This document shows positions 20,881-32,754 of a stretch of 64,000 bases of DNA, piece after piece. Location of the stretch: contig CM055883.1 of NCBI GenBank assembly GCA_029582165.1, positions 16,710,501 to 16,774,500 of the forward strand. The letters are read 5' to 3'. Numbering within the stretch: the stretch's first letter is position 1; every line of letters begins with the position of its first letter. The DNA comes from Portulaca oleracea (taxonomy: Eukaryota; Streptophyta; Magnoliopsida; Caryophyllales; Portulacaceae). Made by a program: the position numbers and the translations under genes. The notes under the pieces are model-generated. The model saw nothing but the letters and a program-made list of their open reading frames with translations. It ran no database searches and was not told the DNA's origin.

Positions 20881-22916
20881 TGCACAAGTTACAAGCGTTG
20901 ACACCAAGGATGTTCGAACAACAAAGAGACGGTCAAAGATGGTTGCACGTAAAGGGGTAAGTTCCGTCAACCCGTATGACGTGTCTGTCGACGAGCAAAG
21001 CATATGGGAGCTGATGCGCAAGGCGACAGTTGACGCAATGGTGGGGTTAGAGTGCACCATGGGCGGTGGTTTGATTAAACATACGTGCCAGAGGAGGCAG
21101 CGTGATGTGTGGGGGCGGGGGGTAGACGCCCGAGCGGATGTGGGGGATGTCGCAGCAGGAAAAACACGGAATAACGATCCGACTAAGGGGGTGGAAATTG
21201 ACGCGAGCATTACCAATGCTCCAAATACCTAAGGTGTAGATGCAGTTGGTGGCACGCCGCACATTCAGTCCGTTGGGGGGGGGGGGGGGGCACAACCCCC
21301 GCTTCTGGTGTTGGTGCGACGGACCAAAACAAATCCGTTCCAAAAGCGATGGAGAAATCACCAGGGGACATTGCGTATTACCAACGGAGGCGGAAGAATT
21401 CGAGTTGACGTGCGGGGGACGTCTGTGTAGACGTGGGGAAGGTGACCGCAAAAGAGAACGCCGTAACACGTCCGTCAGATGGGCCGGGTGCAATTGGGAG
21501 TAGGTCAGATACTGTCAACAGTGAAGTTGTACGTGGTGTTGGTACTAGAACACGAAGCAAGTCCGGTGGGGTCATCCCCGCCGCCCAGTTCCAGCCATTG
21601 ATATGATCGGCAGCCACAAAGGCAAGGTAATATTGATTGAGGATTCGCCCGAGAACAACATTAGGGCAAAAACATGTAGCCGATCAGTTCATATTGCTGA
21701 CAGCGACGATGTTGAGGTTGTGATGAAGCCCCCGGTCGGTACAAGAAAGAGGGGCGTGACGGCTAGTGGTTGCAATGACGAAATATCCAAAAAGGTTTGT
21801 CACCACCAAATGTCATCAAATTCATTTTAATTTACATGTATTGTGCATATTGACCACAGTCAGAAAGATGTGTTCATGGTCATTAATTGGTCATTATGAT
21901 GTTCATGGAAGTGGTCATTGTTTAAAAGTGGTAAATATGTCACATTTGAACCAACACACACCACAATTGTGACTGGTGTCATGTATGTATAAAAGCGGTC
22001 ATATGTCTGGTTGCAACGATGAAACATCTAAAAAGGTTTTCCCCAACAAATTGTCATATATTCCTTATTAATTTACATGTAGTGTGCATATTGACCACAG
22101 TTTGAAAGTTGTGGTCATGGTCATTAATTGGTCATTATGTTGGTGGTGGAAGCTACTATCACGCCAAGTGATCACATATTTGGACAAGTGGTCATTGTCT
22201 AAAAGTGGCAAATATGTAGTGTGCATATTGACCACAATAAGAAAGTTGTTGTCATGGTAATGAATTGGTCATTATTACGTTGGTGGTGGAAGTAACTGTC
22301 ACGCCAAGTAATTACATATTTGCACAAGTGGTCATTGTCTAAAAGTGGCAATTATGTCACATTTGAATCGACACACACCACAATTGTGACGGTGTCATGT
22401 ATGTCTAAATGCGGTCATATGTCTGTTTGCAATGATGAAACATCCATATAGGTTTGACCCCACAAAAATGTCATCCATTTCATTTTAATTTACATGTAGT
22501 GTGCATATTGACCATGGTCAGAATGCTGTGGTTATCGTCCTGAATTCGTAATTATGATGTCCATGGTTGATGCAACTGTCACGCTAAGTGACCACACATA
22601 TGGACAAAATGGTTTTTGTTAAATAGTGGCAAATATGTAATATTTATCCCCACACACCACAACTATGTTTTTGTTTTGCAACATCGATGTGTATACTAAG
22701 CAATACGAACTCCTTCTGACACGCATATGCATCTTGGTTTGTAATATAGGCCAAAACTGATGATGACCATGACAAATAAGGTGAGCAGTGTGTTGACCGT
22801 GTCTTCCCCACGAGGATGACACCTAGACCATTGATTTACATTTTCGACCACATTGGCCCCGAGCACGTGTATGTCATCAAGGACTTGGGGTTTGGTGGGT
22901 TCCTAAACTTGAGGGT
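20881..22916 (+). pseudogene. Fragment of an unrecognised transposon-type gene
   Basis: GC-richer coding-like DNA starts after a ttgttcag acceptor at 20880 and runs in changing frames to about 21795. It includes WELMRKATVDAMVG and later KGKVILIEDSPE and GTRKRGVTASG. A second exon at 22750-22916 reads RPLIYIFDHIGPEHVYVIK then GFGGFL, which reminds me of plant transposon-carried proteins with plant-mobile or Ulp1-type domains. I cannot assign a function. Frame breaks occur at 21230 and around a poly-G at 21278-21290. The 5' side is cut by the Ty3/gypsy LTR and the 3' side by the LTR that begins at 22917. Confidence 0.45.
21760..22670 (+). repeat. Expanded intron repeat, 3-4 copies of about 240 bp
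   Basis: Copies begin near 21760, 22004 and 22431, each starting ggttgcaatgacgaaatatc-like, then running through gtgcatattgaccacagt, tggtcattaattggtcatta and ggtgtcatgtatgtctaaa. The second copy contains an inner duplication. The start of every copy repeats the end of the preceding exon and its splice donor, so the array duplicates exon end plus intron. Confidence 0.85.
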
Positions 22917-24189
22917 TGTTCGGTCTTGTTTTGAGCTGAATTAATATCATTTATAAGGTGTTTTGCTTGTGTTAGGCGCTTGATTTTGTATTAGTTATGA
23001 TGATTTTTTTTTGTAGGATAATCAAGAGTTAAAAGGAAAAGAAGGACAAAAAGCTCCAAAAACCCATCAACAAGGTCGTAGCACCCGCTATGACAGCTGT
23101 CGCACCCGCTATGACAGCTGTAACACCCGCTATGACATCTGCGGAGAAACCAAAATTTTTCCTCCATGGCGTAGCACCCGCGACCAAGGCCGTAGCACCT
23201 GCGACCAAGGTTGTGGCACCCGCGACGACGATAGACAATTCTCCGGAAATAGCGTAGCGCCCGCTACACAAGACGTAACACCCCCGACAGTCGGCCAGAA
23301 TGAGGTCGCTCCCGCGACTTGGTAGCGCCCGCGGCGGCTGTTGATGCAAATGATAGACGATTTCCAAGCTGAGGTCGCGCCCGCGACTTCTTGGTAGCGC
23401 CCGTGACCGATTGGCAGTTGCGGAAATTAAATGCGCGGCAGCTGTGCTTATTTGTAGGGTTAGGCCTTGTTTTATTTCCTTCTATAAATACCCGAACATT
23501 TAAGCACTATAATCAAGTAGCTAGACTTAGAATTAGATTAGGATCAGAATAGAATTAGGTTTTATTGCATGTTTCTTATCTTGCCTTTATCTTTCATTAA
23601 GTTTTAATTGTTCTTCAAGTTTTCTTTTCTTTCATCGTAATCAACTCTCTCTTTTAATCAATTCAAGCAATTTCCAAGTTCTTGCTCTCTTTAAAGTTTT
23701 TATTGTTGATTTACATTCAAAGCTTTCTAGTGTTAGTTCACCACCAATCCAACTTTTAGTGATGAGGAGGATTAAGAGTCACAAACTCTACTTTAAGTAA
23801 GGATTTGGGGATTCTTAGTAATCCAAATCACAGTTTTTCTTGTTTGTTCGGGGGAAAATTCGAGGTGAAGAATTAGTGAAGATTTAATTCATTGAAGGTA
23901 TAATTTCTTTTTCTCAATTTCATCATTAGATTAGTTTTTCATTCATTGCTTTTAATTGCTTTCTTAGTTATAGTTTTCTTCCTTGTGGATTTAGGGTTAG
24001 ATCATTTGGTAATTCATGCTTTCTTTAGTGTTGGTTTATTTTAATTCCTATTAGTTCAATTGCTTTTCTTTATTAACTGCTTTCCGCATTGAAAACCCTC
24101 AACTAAACCAATTTCCTCATTAACCAGACACCCCATCCCTGAGGTATGACGACCCTTACCTTATAAACCACAAAATCTACAACCGAACA
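22917..24189 (+). repeat. LTR (family TGTTCGG), copy A, 1,273 bp
   Basis: Starts TGTTCGGTCTTG and ends ACCGAACA, giving 7-bp inverted ends TGTTCGG/CCGAACA. A tRNA-Asp-type primer site follows one base later. Inside are a GC-rich repeat cassette (23077-23410), a TATA word tataaata at 23483-23490, and an AT-rich 3' half with tttcttagttatag, tttccgcattgaaaac and catccctgaggtatgacgac. The 3' half is shared with the LTR ends at 54119-54372 and 60474-62146. It interrupts the upstream gene fragment right after GFLNLR codons. Confidence 0.92.
23077..23410. repeat. GC-rich palindromic 21-bp minisatellite in LTR A
   Basis: Units such as gtagcacccgctatgacagct repeat with a 21-bp period in two runs (23078-23140 and 23171-23235). 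Related words gtagcgcccgctac and gtcgcgcccgcgac follow at irregular spacing. Each word is a small palindrome (GTAGC...GCTAC or GTCGCG...GCGAC) able to form a hairpin. Because 21 is a multiple of 3, the - strand gives a 112-codon open frame with a repeated VAGAT peptide. Confidence 0.85.
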
Positions 24190-24190
24190 A

Positions 24191-24208
24191 TGGCGCCGTT
24201 GGCGGGGA
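24191..24208 (+). other. Primer binding site, tRNA-Asp type (copy A)
   Basis: tggcgccgttggcgggga differs at one position from the complement of the plant tRNA-Asp 3' end (TGGCGCCGTTGCCGGGGA), the primer used by Athila/Tat-type Ty3/gypsy elements. It lies 1 nt after the LTR end. Confidence 0.92.
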
Positions 24209-24360
24209 TGACGTTTCTTGGTAGATTAGGTTATTGGTTTGTGTGAATAGTTTACTGCTTTTTAGATTCTTCCAAGAAAAATGTAGTTACAAAAGTTGAA
24301 TATCGAAAAAAAATAATAATAACAAAAAATAAAAAATAAAAAAAATAAAAAAAGAGAATT

Positions 24361-24664
24361 ATGGCTAGTCCCCCGTTTCCCCAATTTGAGCATGAAATAT
24401 TTTGGAGATATTTTGCTAGATTGCAGGATTATCGTGCTCAATGTGAATTGTATGGTATCTTCTACGATACATTAGATATTTTGGGAATTGTGCACGAGGT
24501 TGTAAATTATGAAACCCGAAATCTCTTAGAATATTATGGGTTTTCTGATTTAGGAGAAGAAGTTGCATGAGAATTACTTGAGTGGTCGTTTAGGGATTCT
24601 TATGAATTTGAGCAACAAAATGTTAGTCCTAGCTTCCAACCTTCTTAATATGCACCACCCTTTG
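24361..24664 (+). pseudogene. Gag-like gene of the TGTTCGG family, N-terminal piece (copy A)
   Basis: Begins MASPPFPQFEHEIFWRYF and continues RAQCELYGIFYDTL, VNYETRNLLEYYGF. It matches the start of the intact protein at 54522-56156 in layout (F-P-Q-x-E-x-E-[IL]-F; ...FETRSLLNY[YF][GD]F). A TGA at 24568-24570 replaces the Trp of the AWELLEW motif. The frame then continues past SYEFEQQNVSPSFQP to the point where the 10.9-kb insertion splits the gene at 24664. The rest lies at 35568-36896. Confidence 0.8.
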
Positions 24665-27600
24665 TGTAACGCCCTGGAAATTCTACTCTAAACTTAACGG
24701 TCAAGGTCAAACGTTGACTAACGGTAACAACAGAAGACTCATTTTTTTCTTTTAATTGGGCGTTACTGCCGTATCCCCGAAGGAATAAAAGGCAAGAAAG
24801 GAAAAACTAACAATTAATCATTAATTACTTCAAGTTAATAAACAAAAGAACTTTCAAATTCTAGAACATAAACTAAACATCAACTAACTTCGAATCTAAA
24901 ACACAAACTAAACTTTATTCATAGAACTTCTAACTTCGATCTATCGTCCTCACTTCTAGTTCCCGTTTCCATCATAGAACACTTCACCTGAAAACAAAAC
25001 ATTTAAAAACATGAGGAGGACTCAATAATGTCTACCCCTACCTGTTAAAACAATTTAAAAACCATTTCAATTTACTTTTGGTGGAAAAGTGAACAAGTCA
25101 AATCTTTTTGAAACCAACTTTCTTTCCCAACCAACCATAACCATCTATCAGAATTATTAAGCGGGCGTACCTTGCTCATTTGGCCCTCGAAGTCCAAGAC
25201 TTCGCTATAACCATAATCTCAATATCACATTCTCAACCTCAATCTCATTCTCAATCAATCACAATCTCAATCACACGGATGGCCATCCATTTCACACACG
25301 TGCATAAAACTAACCCCGGGGAAGTAGCACTTATCAGACATCCCTAATCTCTTGACAACCCCCCTACAGGATACCACATCCTGGTTTTCGGGAGTGTTGC
25401 CCGAACCCGCATTTACGTCATGTTTGAATTATTAATCAGGTTTAATATCACACCATTCCGAACTCAACAATCCAATCTAATCCAATCCCAAATTTCCAAA
25501 ACCATTTCCAAACACACACACTAAAAGACTGTCACATTTAATTACTCAAAGAACATAATAAACATCCAAAATAGACAATCAAATTTTCCACTATAAAATC
25601 CCTTCGGGATGCAAATCGCAAAACAACTTAAAATCTGCCAAAACAATTAAAGTGCACCCCAACGGGATTTAGGAGATAGACATTACCTGACAATCTTCTC
25701 TTCACTTCACGGATACACTTGAGCTCACTAAAACGGACGATCTAGATCGTGCCTAAAAGTAAAGAAATTTCTAAAATTAAAACGTGTCATACGGAGTTAA
25801 CGCAATCTATCTTCCACCTAACCCATCCCTAGAAACACTATAAGGTTCCAATCATTCATAAATTAACATTTCAAACATATCTCATGCATTCTAAACCATC
25901 ACATATTACAACACTTAACATATTACAAACAAATAATTAATTCACACATAACCACACATTTACTCCAAAAAGAAACCTGGACAGATTGCAACGCTCGCAT
26001 AAAACGAATCATAACAGGACTTCCTGACCTCCTATGAGTCTGGTTTTGGACTTTCTGGAAACCTCGGAATGTCTACTAAAACTCTTATGTTGACCACGAG
26101 ACCTAAAGCACACCCTTAAGGTCCTGAAAAACAGCCAACTATATAACCTGTCCAGTTCTGACCTAGGTGCACTATTTGCGTCATAACTCAGAATATACAC
26201 CTCGAAATCCCAATCTACAAAATCCCTATGAAAGGTAACATCCTAAGGTATTTCCAGACGAAACGGTAGGGCTAGATATCAACTACATGAATTATGGTGA
26301 CCAATAACGTACGACTCATAATTTCTGTCCAAGCTGACCCATTTTACTTTGGGTTTTTCGATCCTAATTTCCAACCACACTATCCTGGGACTCCAAATTG
26401 AGGTTCTAAACAGTCCACTACGGTCCACTACTTGCCCTTTCACCCCCATAGCACAACTAAGGTCGATTTACACATATACTAACATAAATTGCGACGATAA
26501 CATACTAGTTCTCAAACAGACACATAAACTCAAAATTTACGCTAATAATTGAAATAAATGGGACGAAACATGGACCCCTAAGCTTCAAAACACATAAGAA
26601 ATAAGCAAGGTGCTATTTTACTAAATATCAACAAATTGAACATTTTTAAAAATAAAGAATTCGATAATAACGTAGTATTAATATAACCACGGGTCAATAA
26701 TCCCAAAGTATATAACGTTTGAAACTTCACTACGCATAATACGTGATAAAACTTATAAAGCAGTAAAAGGAGTTTTTAAAACACTCTTTAGGTAATTGTC
26801 ACATAGTTTTCCATATGAAATCGATAATGATTCATATAATAAAACTAAAATGAAACGATTTACTCAGGAATATGAAAATAAACGAGATGAAAATAATGAA
26901 CTTACTTAGTAATCAACTTACAGGTATGATAACTCAAAAGGAAAATAATAAACTGAAATTAAACAATTAAACTAACTCTAATCAAACCTAACCACAATTT
27001 ATATGGAATCACAATATTCATCACATACAATAGCCAAAAGCAATAATTTAAACTATAACATTTATTAACTCAATATACCAAATTATACACAAGAAAAGTA
27101 TACATAATAACATAAATAAAATCAATCATAAATAGGTAATATGAATAATAGTAAGAGAAATCATATTTTAAGTGAAATAAAACGTAGGGTTTAGGGTTTA
27201 CGCACGGAAGCTTTGGCGGCAGGAAGGTGGACGTCGGACAGGGCTTCGGCAACGTTGGAGGCGGCAGTGGGTGTCTGGGCGGTCGAAAGGCGGTAGGCGG
27301 TCGCCGGGAGGCGGCGATGGTGGCCGGAGTTGAGGCAAATAGGTAGCACAGCAGCAGCGGTACACGTCAGGGCAGCGCGGGATGGCCTCCAGCGGGTGCG
27401 ACGGCGGTCAGTGTCGCCTGGTGGTCGGGAGTCGACGACGGAGATCGGCGGCAACTGGGCAGCAACAGTGGTGGCGCACCGCGAGCGGACAGAGGGAGTG
27501 CGAGTGAGGGATGAGAGAGAGAAAACAGAGAGGGGGAGGGATGCAGCGGTTTGCGGTGGTGGTCAGGCGGTTGCTGGGGACAGTTTCCGGCGAGGCGGAG

Positions 27601-27720
27601 GCAGCGGCGGTTACAGGCAGTGGTTGGTGGTGGCTGGGCGGTTACTGGCTCCACGGCAGAGAGGTGAGGGAGGGAGAGCTTTTAGGTTTAGGGTTTGATA
27701 ATAGTATTAGTTTACATAAT
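24665..27720. other. Non-coding left part of the outer element
   Basis: Mostly AT-rich with no convincing ORF. It shows cccgaacccgcatttacgtc and similar words but no gag or pol motifs. At 27190-27690 it changes to GC-rich, CGG-rich DNA open in several frames on both strands. The frames encode Pro/Arg/Gly-rich low-complexity peptides, which I take for a leader or first-exon-like region rather than a gene. A tagggtttagggttta word lies at its edge (about 27185). Confidence 0.5.
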
Positions 27721-28483
27721 TTATATATTATAATAGAAATCATTGTGGGTCCCACGAAATAGAGCCACGAGAGTGATTGTAGGGGAATTGGCCAATCACA
27801 ATGTAGAAAATTATATTCTTTTCTATTTTCAAATTTTATATTTTCAATCAGGATTTTACTTTATAATTAAAAAACTAGAAAGTACCACTAATCCTTGATT
27901 GCTTTGGACTCTGAATTAAATTATTTTGGTGAAAATAACAGTAATTATTTAGGTATTGACTATAATAATAACAATAATAATAATAATAATAACAATAATA
28001 ATCTACCTAATAATAATATATCTATAAATTATAAAAGAAATCATTGTGGGTCCCACGAAATAGAGTCACGGGAGTGACTGTAGAGAAATTGGCCAATCAT
28101 TATGTAGAAAATTATATTTTGTTTCTATTTTCTATTTTTTTATTTTCAATATGGATTTTATTTTAAAATTAAAAAAAACCATAAAGTAACACTAATCCTT
28201 GACTGCTTTGGACTATGAATTAAATTATTTTGGTGCAAATCTATATATTATAATAGAAATCATTGTGGGTCCCATGAAATAGAGCCACAAGAGTGACTGT
28301 AGGGGAATTGGTCAATCACAACGTAGAAAATTATATATTTTTTTTCAATTTTCAATTTTTTAATTTTCAATCAGGTTTTTATTTTAAAATTAAAAAACCA
28401 GAAAGTAGCACTAATCCTTGATTGTTTTGGACTCTGAATTAAATTATTTTGGTGGAAGTAACAGTAATTATTTTAGTGTTGAC

Positions 28484-28558
<75 letters not shown>

Positions 28559-28966
28559 CATTGTGGGTCCAACGAAATAGAGCCACGGGAGTGACTGTAG
28601 GGTGAATTGGTCAATCACAACGTAGAAAATTATATTTTTTGCTATTTTCTATTTTTTTTTTCAATCCAGATTTTATTTTAAAATTAAAAAATCAGAAAGT
28701 ATCACTAATCTTTGACTGCTTTGGACTCTGAATTAAATTATTTTGGTGCAAATAACGGTAATGATTTTGTAGGGGAATTGGCCAATCACAACGTAGAAAA
28801 TTATATTTTTTTCTATTTTCTATTTTTTTTCAATCCAGATTTTATTTTAAAATTAAGAAATCAGAAAGTATCACTAATCCTTGACTGCTTTGTACTCTAA
28901 ATTAAATTATTTTGGTGCAAATAAAAGTAATTATTTTGGTAATAATAATAATAATAATAAAAATCA
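27721..28966 (+). repeat. Tandem Helitron 5'-end units (about five copies)
   Basis: Units of roughly 210-310 bp each carry atcattgtgggtcccacgaa, then ggccaatcacaacgtagaaa, then actaatccttgactgctttg, then aattaaattattttggtg. Two of them start with TCTATAxATTATAAxAG (28021 and 28240) directly after an A, which matches the A|TC start of plant Helitrons. Between units lie (aat)n runs. The array leads directly into the truncated Rep coding region. Either several Helitron 5' termini were added stepwise, or a subterminal unit was amplified. Confidence 0.7.
28486..28558. repeat. (AAT)n microsatellite
   Basis: About 24 consecutive aat units between two Helitron 5' units. Shorter (aat)n tracts lie at 27962-28010 and 28938-28962, and a long one at 34830-34925. 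Confidence 0.92.
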
Positions 28967-28967
28967 C

Positions 28968-31900
28968 GCCAGCAACCGACCGGTCGTCGTCGCTCGGGTC
29001 TTCCGCTTGAAGCTGAAAGAGCTGAAGCGGGACTTCAAGGAGAGGAACATTTTCGGAAGAGTTATTGCAGGTACAATTATTAACCAACTCATTCCCCGTA
29101 CCTTGCTTTGACCTGGACAATGAACAACCTGTATGTCGCATTTTGCAGATATATATGTTATCGAATTCCAGAAGCGAGGACTTCCGCATGCTCACCCTCG
29201 CGCCGGAGGACAAGCCAACCTGTGTAGAAGACATTGATCGTATCATATGCGCGGAGCTTCCAGATGAGCAGAGTGACCCTGTCGGATATGCGGCCGTGAG
29301 AAGGCACATGATTCACGGCCCATGCGGTCGTTCATTCCCAACTTGTCCTTGCATGAGTGACGGACGTTGCACAAAGCATTACCCGAAGACGTTTTCCGCT
29401 TCCACCACGATCGAGGAGAATGGGTTTGTTAAATATAGACGCAGGGAAGATGGCAGACATGTTATGGTTAGGGATGTTCCTCTTGACAATCGATGGGTGG
29501 TCCCATATAATCGTGACCTATGCGTCAAGTATGACGCTCACATCAACGTCGAGCGATGTGCTCAACGGAAGGTCATCAAGTATCTCCATAAATACATGCA
29601 CAAGGGGGTTGATCGAGCGACCATTGTCGTCGAGGATACCGCTCAAGTGACGGAAGGAGGTAGCATTCGTCACCGCTATGTATTGGTCGACGAGATTAAG
29701 CAATATTTGGATTGTCGATATGTATCGCCAGTGGATGCTGTATGGAGGATATTTGAGTTTGACATCACATATCGCTATCCTTCTGTTGAGTTGCTTCAGT
29801 ACCACTTACCTGATCAACAGTTTGTCGTTTTCTACGACTATAATGACCTTCATGAAGTAATCCGTGCTGAAGCTGGAAGAGTGACAATGTTGATCAGTTG
29901 GTTTCATTTGAACAGTATAGATGCTGTAGCCAGATAGTATACCTATGCAGAGTTACAGACGTTCTACGTGTGGGAGAAAAATGCCAAAAAGTGGAAGAGA
30001 AGACAGCAACTGGTATGTGTTGGACGCTTGCCGTACGCGCACCCTAACATGGGCGAGAGATACTATCTCAGAATGTTGTTGCATGTTGTTAAGGGAGCCA
30101 CGTCATATGAGGACATTAAAACTGTTGACAGAGTTGTTTACTCAACATACAAAGAAGCATGCGTTGCTCGGGGCCTCCTTGATGACAACAACGAGTGGAT
30201 GCATGCCCTATCCGAGGCGTCCACCTGGGTTACAGGAGTTGAGCTAAGGACTATGTTATGTTCAATGCTTATGTTCTCCGAGGTTTCCCGCCCTCACATA
30301 CTATGGGAGCATCATTGGGAAGACCTTACGGATGACTTATATAGGAGGGTAATGCGGAATGTGGGAGGGTCTGTGTGTGACATCAGTGTCGAACAGAGGA
30401 AAAACCTTGGCCTATGAGAGATTGAGGCGATCTTAAATAGAAATGGTCGAACCCTTAAGGACTTCCCCCCATGCCCTTACCTTCTGATGATATGATGCGT
30501 CAAGTAGGTAACAGGCTCATACGAGAGCACCTTGCTTATGACCAGGATGAAGAGGTCAGTGCCCTTGGTACATTATTACCGACCTTGAACGCAGACCAGG
30601 TACAAATTTACCGTCTGGTCACTCATTCGTTTGAAAATGGTAACACTAGGCCCATCTTCGTTTATGGTAGTGGCGGAACTGGGAAAACCTATCTGTGGAA
30701 AGTTATCATCACACACATCAGGTCGAAGAAGATGATCGTCCTCTCGGTCGCGATATCAGGGATCGCAGCTCTTCTGTTGCCTATGGGGAAGACAGTTCAT
30801 TCCATGTTTAAGATTCCAATCGACGTACACGAGATGTCTACATGCTCCATATCGAAACAGTCCGATCTGGCCAGGCTAATTATGGAGGCGTCCCTCATCA
30901 TATGGGACGAAGCCCCGATGGCGCATCGGCATACCGTAGAGGCTGTGGAGCGGTCGTTGCGTGATATTTGTAGCCGAGATGAACCTTTCGGAGGAAAGAT
31001 GGTCATTTTCGGCGGCGACTTCAGACAGATTCTTCCCGTTGTCACGAAGGGAAACAGAGCTGATGTTGTTGTATCATCGTTGTCGAGGGCTACGTTTTGG
31101 CGCTGTTGTAGTGTGCACCATCTTACCATCAACATGCGTCTGCTACAACCTAACGTCACCCCGGATCAGCGTGACCGTTGGCATGCCTTCTCCCAGTGGA
31201 CATTAGCTGTTGGCAATGGCACTATACAAGGTCACGTATTGTTAGGAGGTACCGAGCCGGACTGGATAGAGATTCCAGATGAATTCCTCATCACCATCGA
31301 TCGTGATGGCCTTCATAGTTTGATTGAATTTGTCTACCTAAATTTGACCAGTAGATACCGCGAATACTCATACTTTCGGGACCGTTGTATCTTGGTTCCT
31401 CTAAACACTGACGTTGATGAGTTGAATTCGAGGATCTTGGCAATGCTTCCCGGTGAGAGTCGTACATATCTCAGCTCAGACATGTTCCTCCAGAATGATA
31501 CTGCTTCTGTAGTTGACGACATTAATCCACCGGAGATGTTGCATGGTATAAACTTATCGGGGTTCCCTAACCACGAAATCGAGTTGAAGGTTGGTGCTCC
31601 CGTTGTTCTACTGCGAAACCTTGACCCGTCTAACGGATTGTGCAATGGCACCCGCCTGATCGTTGAACGGTTGGGTACTCAAGTGATCCAAGCGAAAATT
31701 ATGAGTGGACGTAACATTGGCCACACTGTTGCCATACCTCGCATTGACCTCACTCCTTCGGCAAATGATTGTCCATTCCACCTTAAGAGAAGGCAATTTC
31801 CCCTAAAGGTGTCCTTAGCTATGACAATTAACAAAAGCCAAGGTCAAACGCTTCACTATGTTGGCATTTATCTTCCTCGCCCAGTATTCTGCCATGGGCA

Positions 31901-32102
31901 ACTGTACGTTGCAATATCTCGGGTGACATCCCCTAAGGGCCTAAGGCTTCTGATATGCAATAAGAGGGGCGTACCTTCCAATATGACCAAAAATATTGTA
32001 TATCGAGGGAAGTGTTTCACGACATCCAACAGTCTTAGGTTAGTCAATTTATACCCCTGGTTGTGTTTTATCGTTGTTCAACTTATATTCCTGCAAATAT
32101 AG
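28968..32102 (+). pseudogene. Helitron Rep/PIF1-type helicase, degenerate
   Basis: Rolling-circle transposase of the RepHel type. The 5' end is missing: the frame opens directly inside the Helitron_like_N domain (RPVVVARVFRLKLKEL). An intron at 29071-29158 is followed by EFQKRGLPHAH, holding the HUH metal site, and HKYMHKG with the KYLHKY catalytic tyrosine pair. The helicase part (30471-32102) has Walker A GSGGTGKTY, Walker B IIWDEAPM, FGGDFRQILPV, and the C-terminal MTINKSQGQTL and LYVAISRVTS motifs. Breaks: a frameshift near 29205 just after the HUH site, TAG at 29937, TGA at 30415, and a frameshift in the C-run near 30465. The helicase domain alone is open for 543 codons. The gene would nick and unwind the element's own ends, but this copy cannot act. 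Confidence 0.93.
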
Positions 32103-32189
32103 TTTGATTGTGAATCCTTTACTTTACTCATGTGATCAATTTCACGGCCTTACGCATATATTGTACACTTTATAATCATTACTGCAGAC

Positions 32190-32695
32190 ATGAGTGACTA
32201 TGACTAGGTGTTGCGAAGTGCACCGATAAGTAGCCTCAGCCTAGCCGGTTCATCTGTCCCGTTGGTTGCTCGCCTTATGCGATCAATGGGTGTGCATCAA
32301 TATGGATGTCGTCGTGAGCGAAAGCTTATCTTCATCGATCGCATGGTATTACTTATGTCAAGTGTCTTTTTGAACTCATTCATTTTGTAAATCACATTGC
32401 TTGCTGATTTTGCGTTCCTCTTGCAGTATGATGAGATAGTTGCTGTTATCGAGGGTGATCACTTGATTGCTCACTGGACAGATCGACTTAAACCTGGCGT
32501 CATCTACCACATCACCGGTCTTTCCATTACATATGCAACACCGTATGAGCAGAAACTAAGTAAAAATCGATTGAAATTGGTATTTTCACTCAACACGCAT
32601 GTAATTGATGTCATACCGGAATGTCCCCACATTCCGGTCCAGTACTGCGCTCCGTTCCTTCCCTTTGTTGAGGTCCCCAACCATGTGGGCGATTT

Positions 32696-32754
<59 letters not shown>

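Noticed and set aside
23077..23410. Repeat array considered as CRISPR-like
   Set aside because: Plant nuclear context, short variable units with 21-bp period, no unique spacers and no cas genes. It is a minisatellite inside an LTR.
27191..27762. Overlapping Pro/Arg/Gly-rich ORFs on both strands
   Set aside because: CGG-rich composition opens several frames at once; no conserved motif. Lies inside the non-coding outer element.
27895..28077. ORF with a poly-Asn run
   Set aside because: Translation of (aat)n inside the Helitron 5' repeat array.
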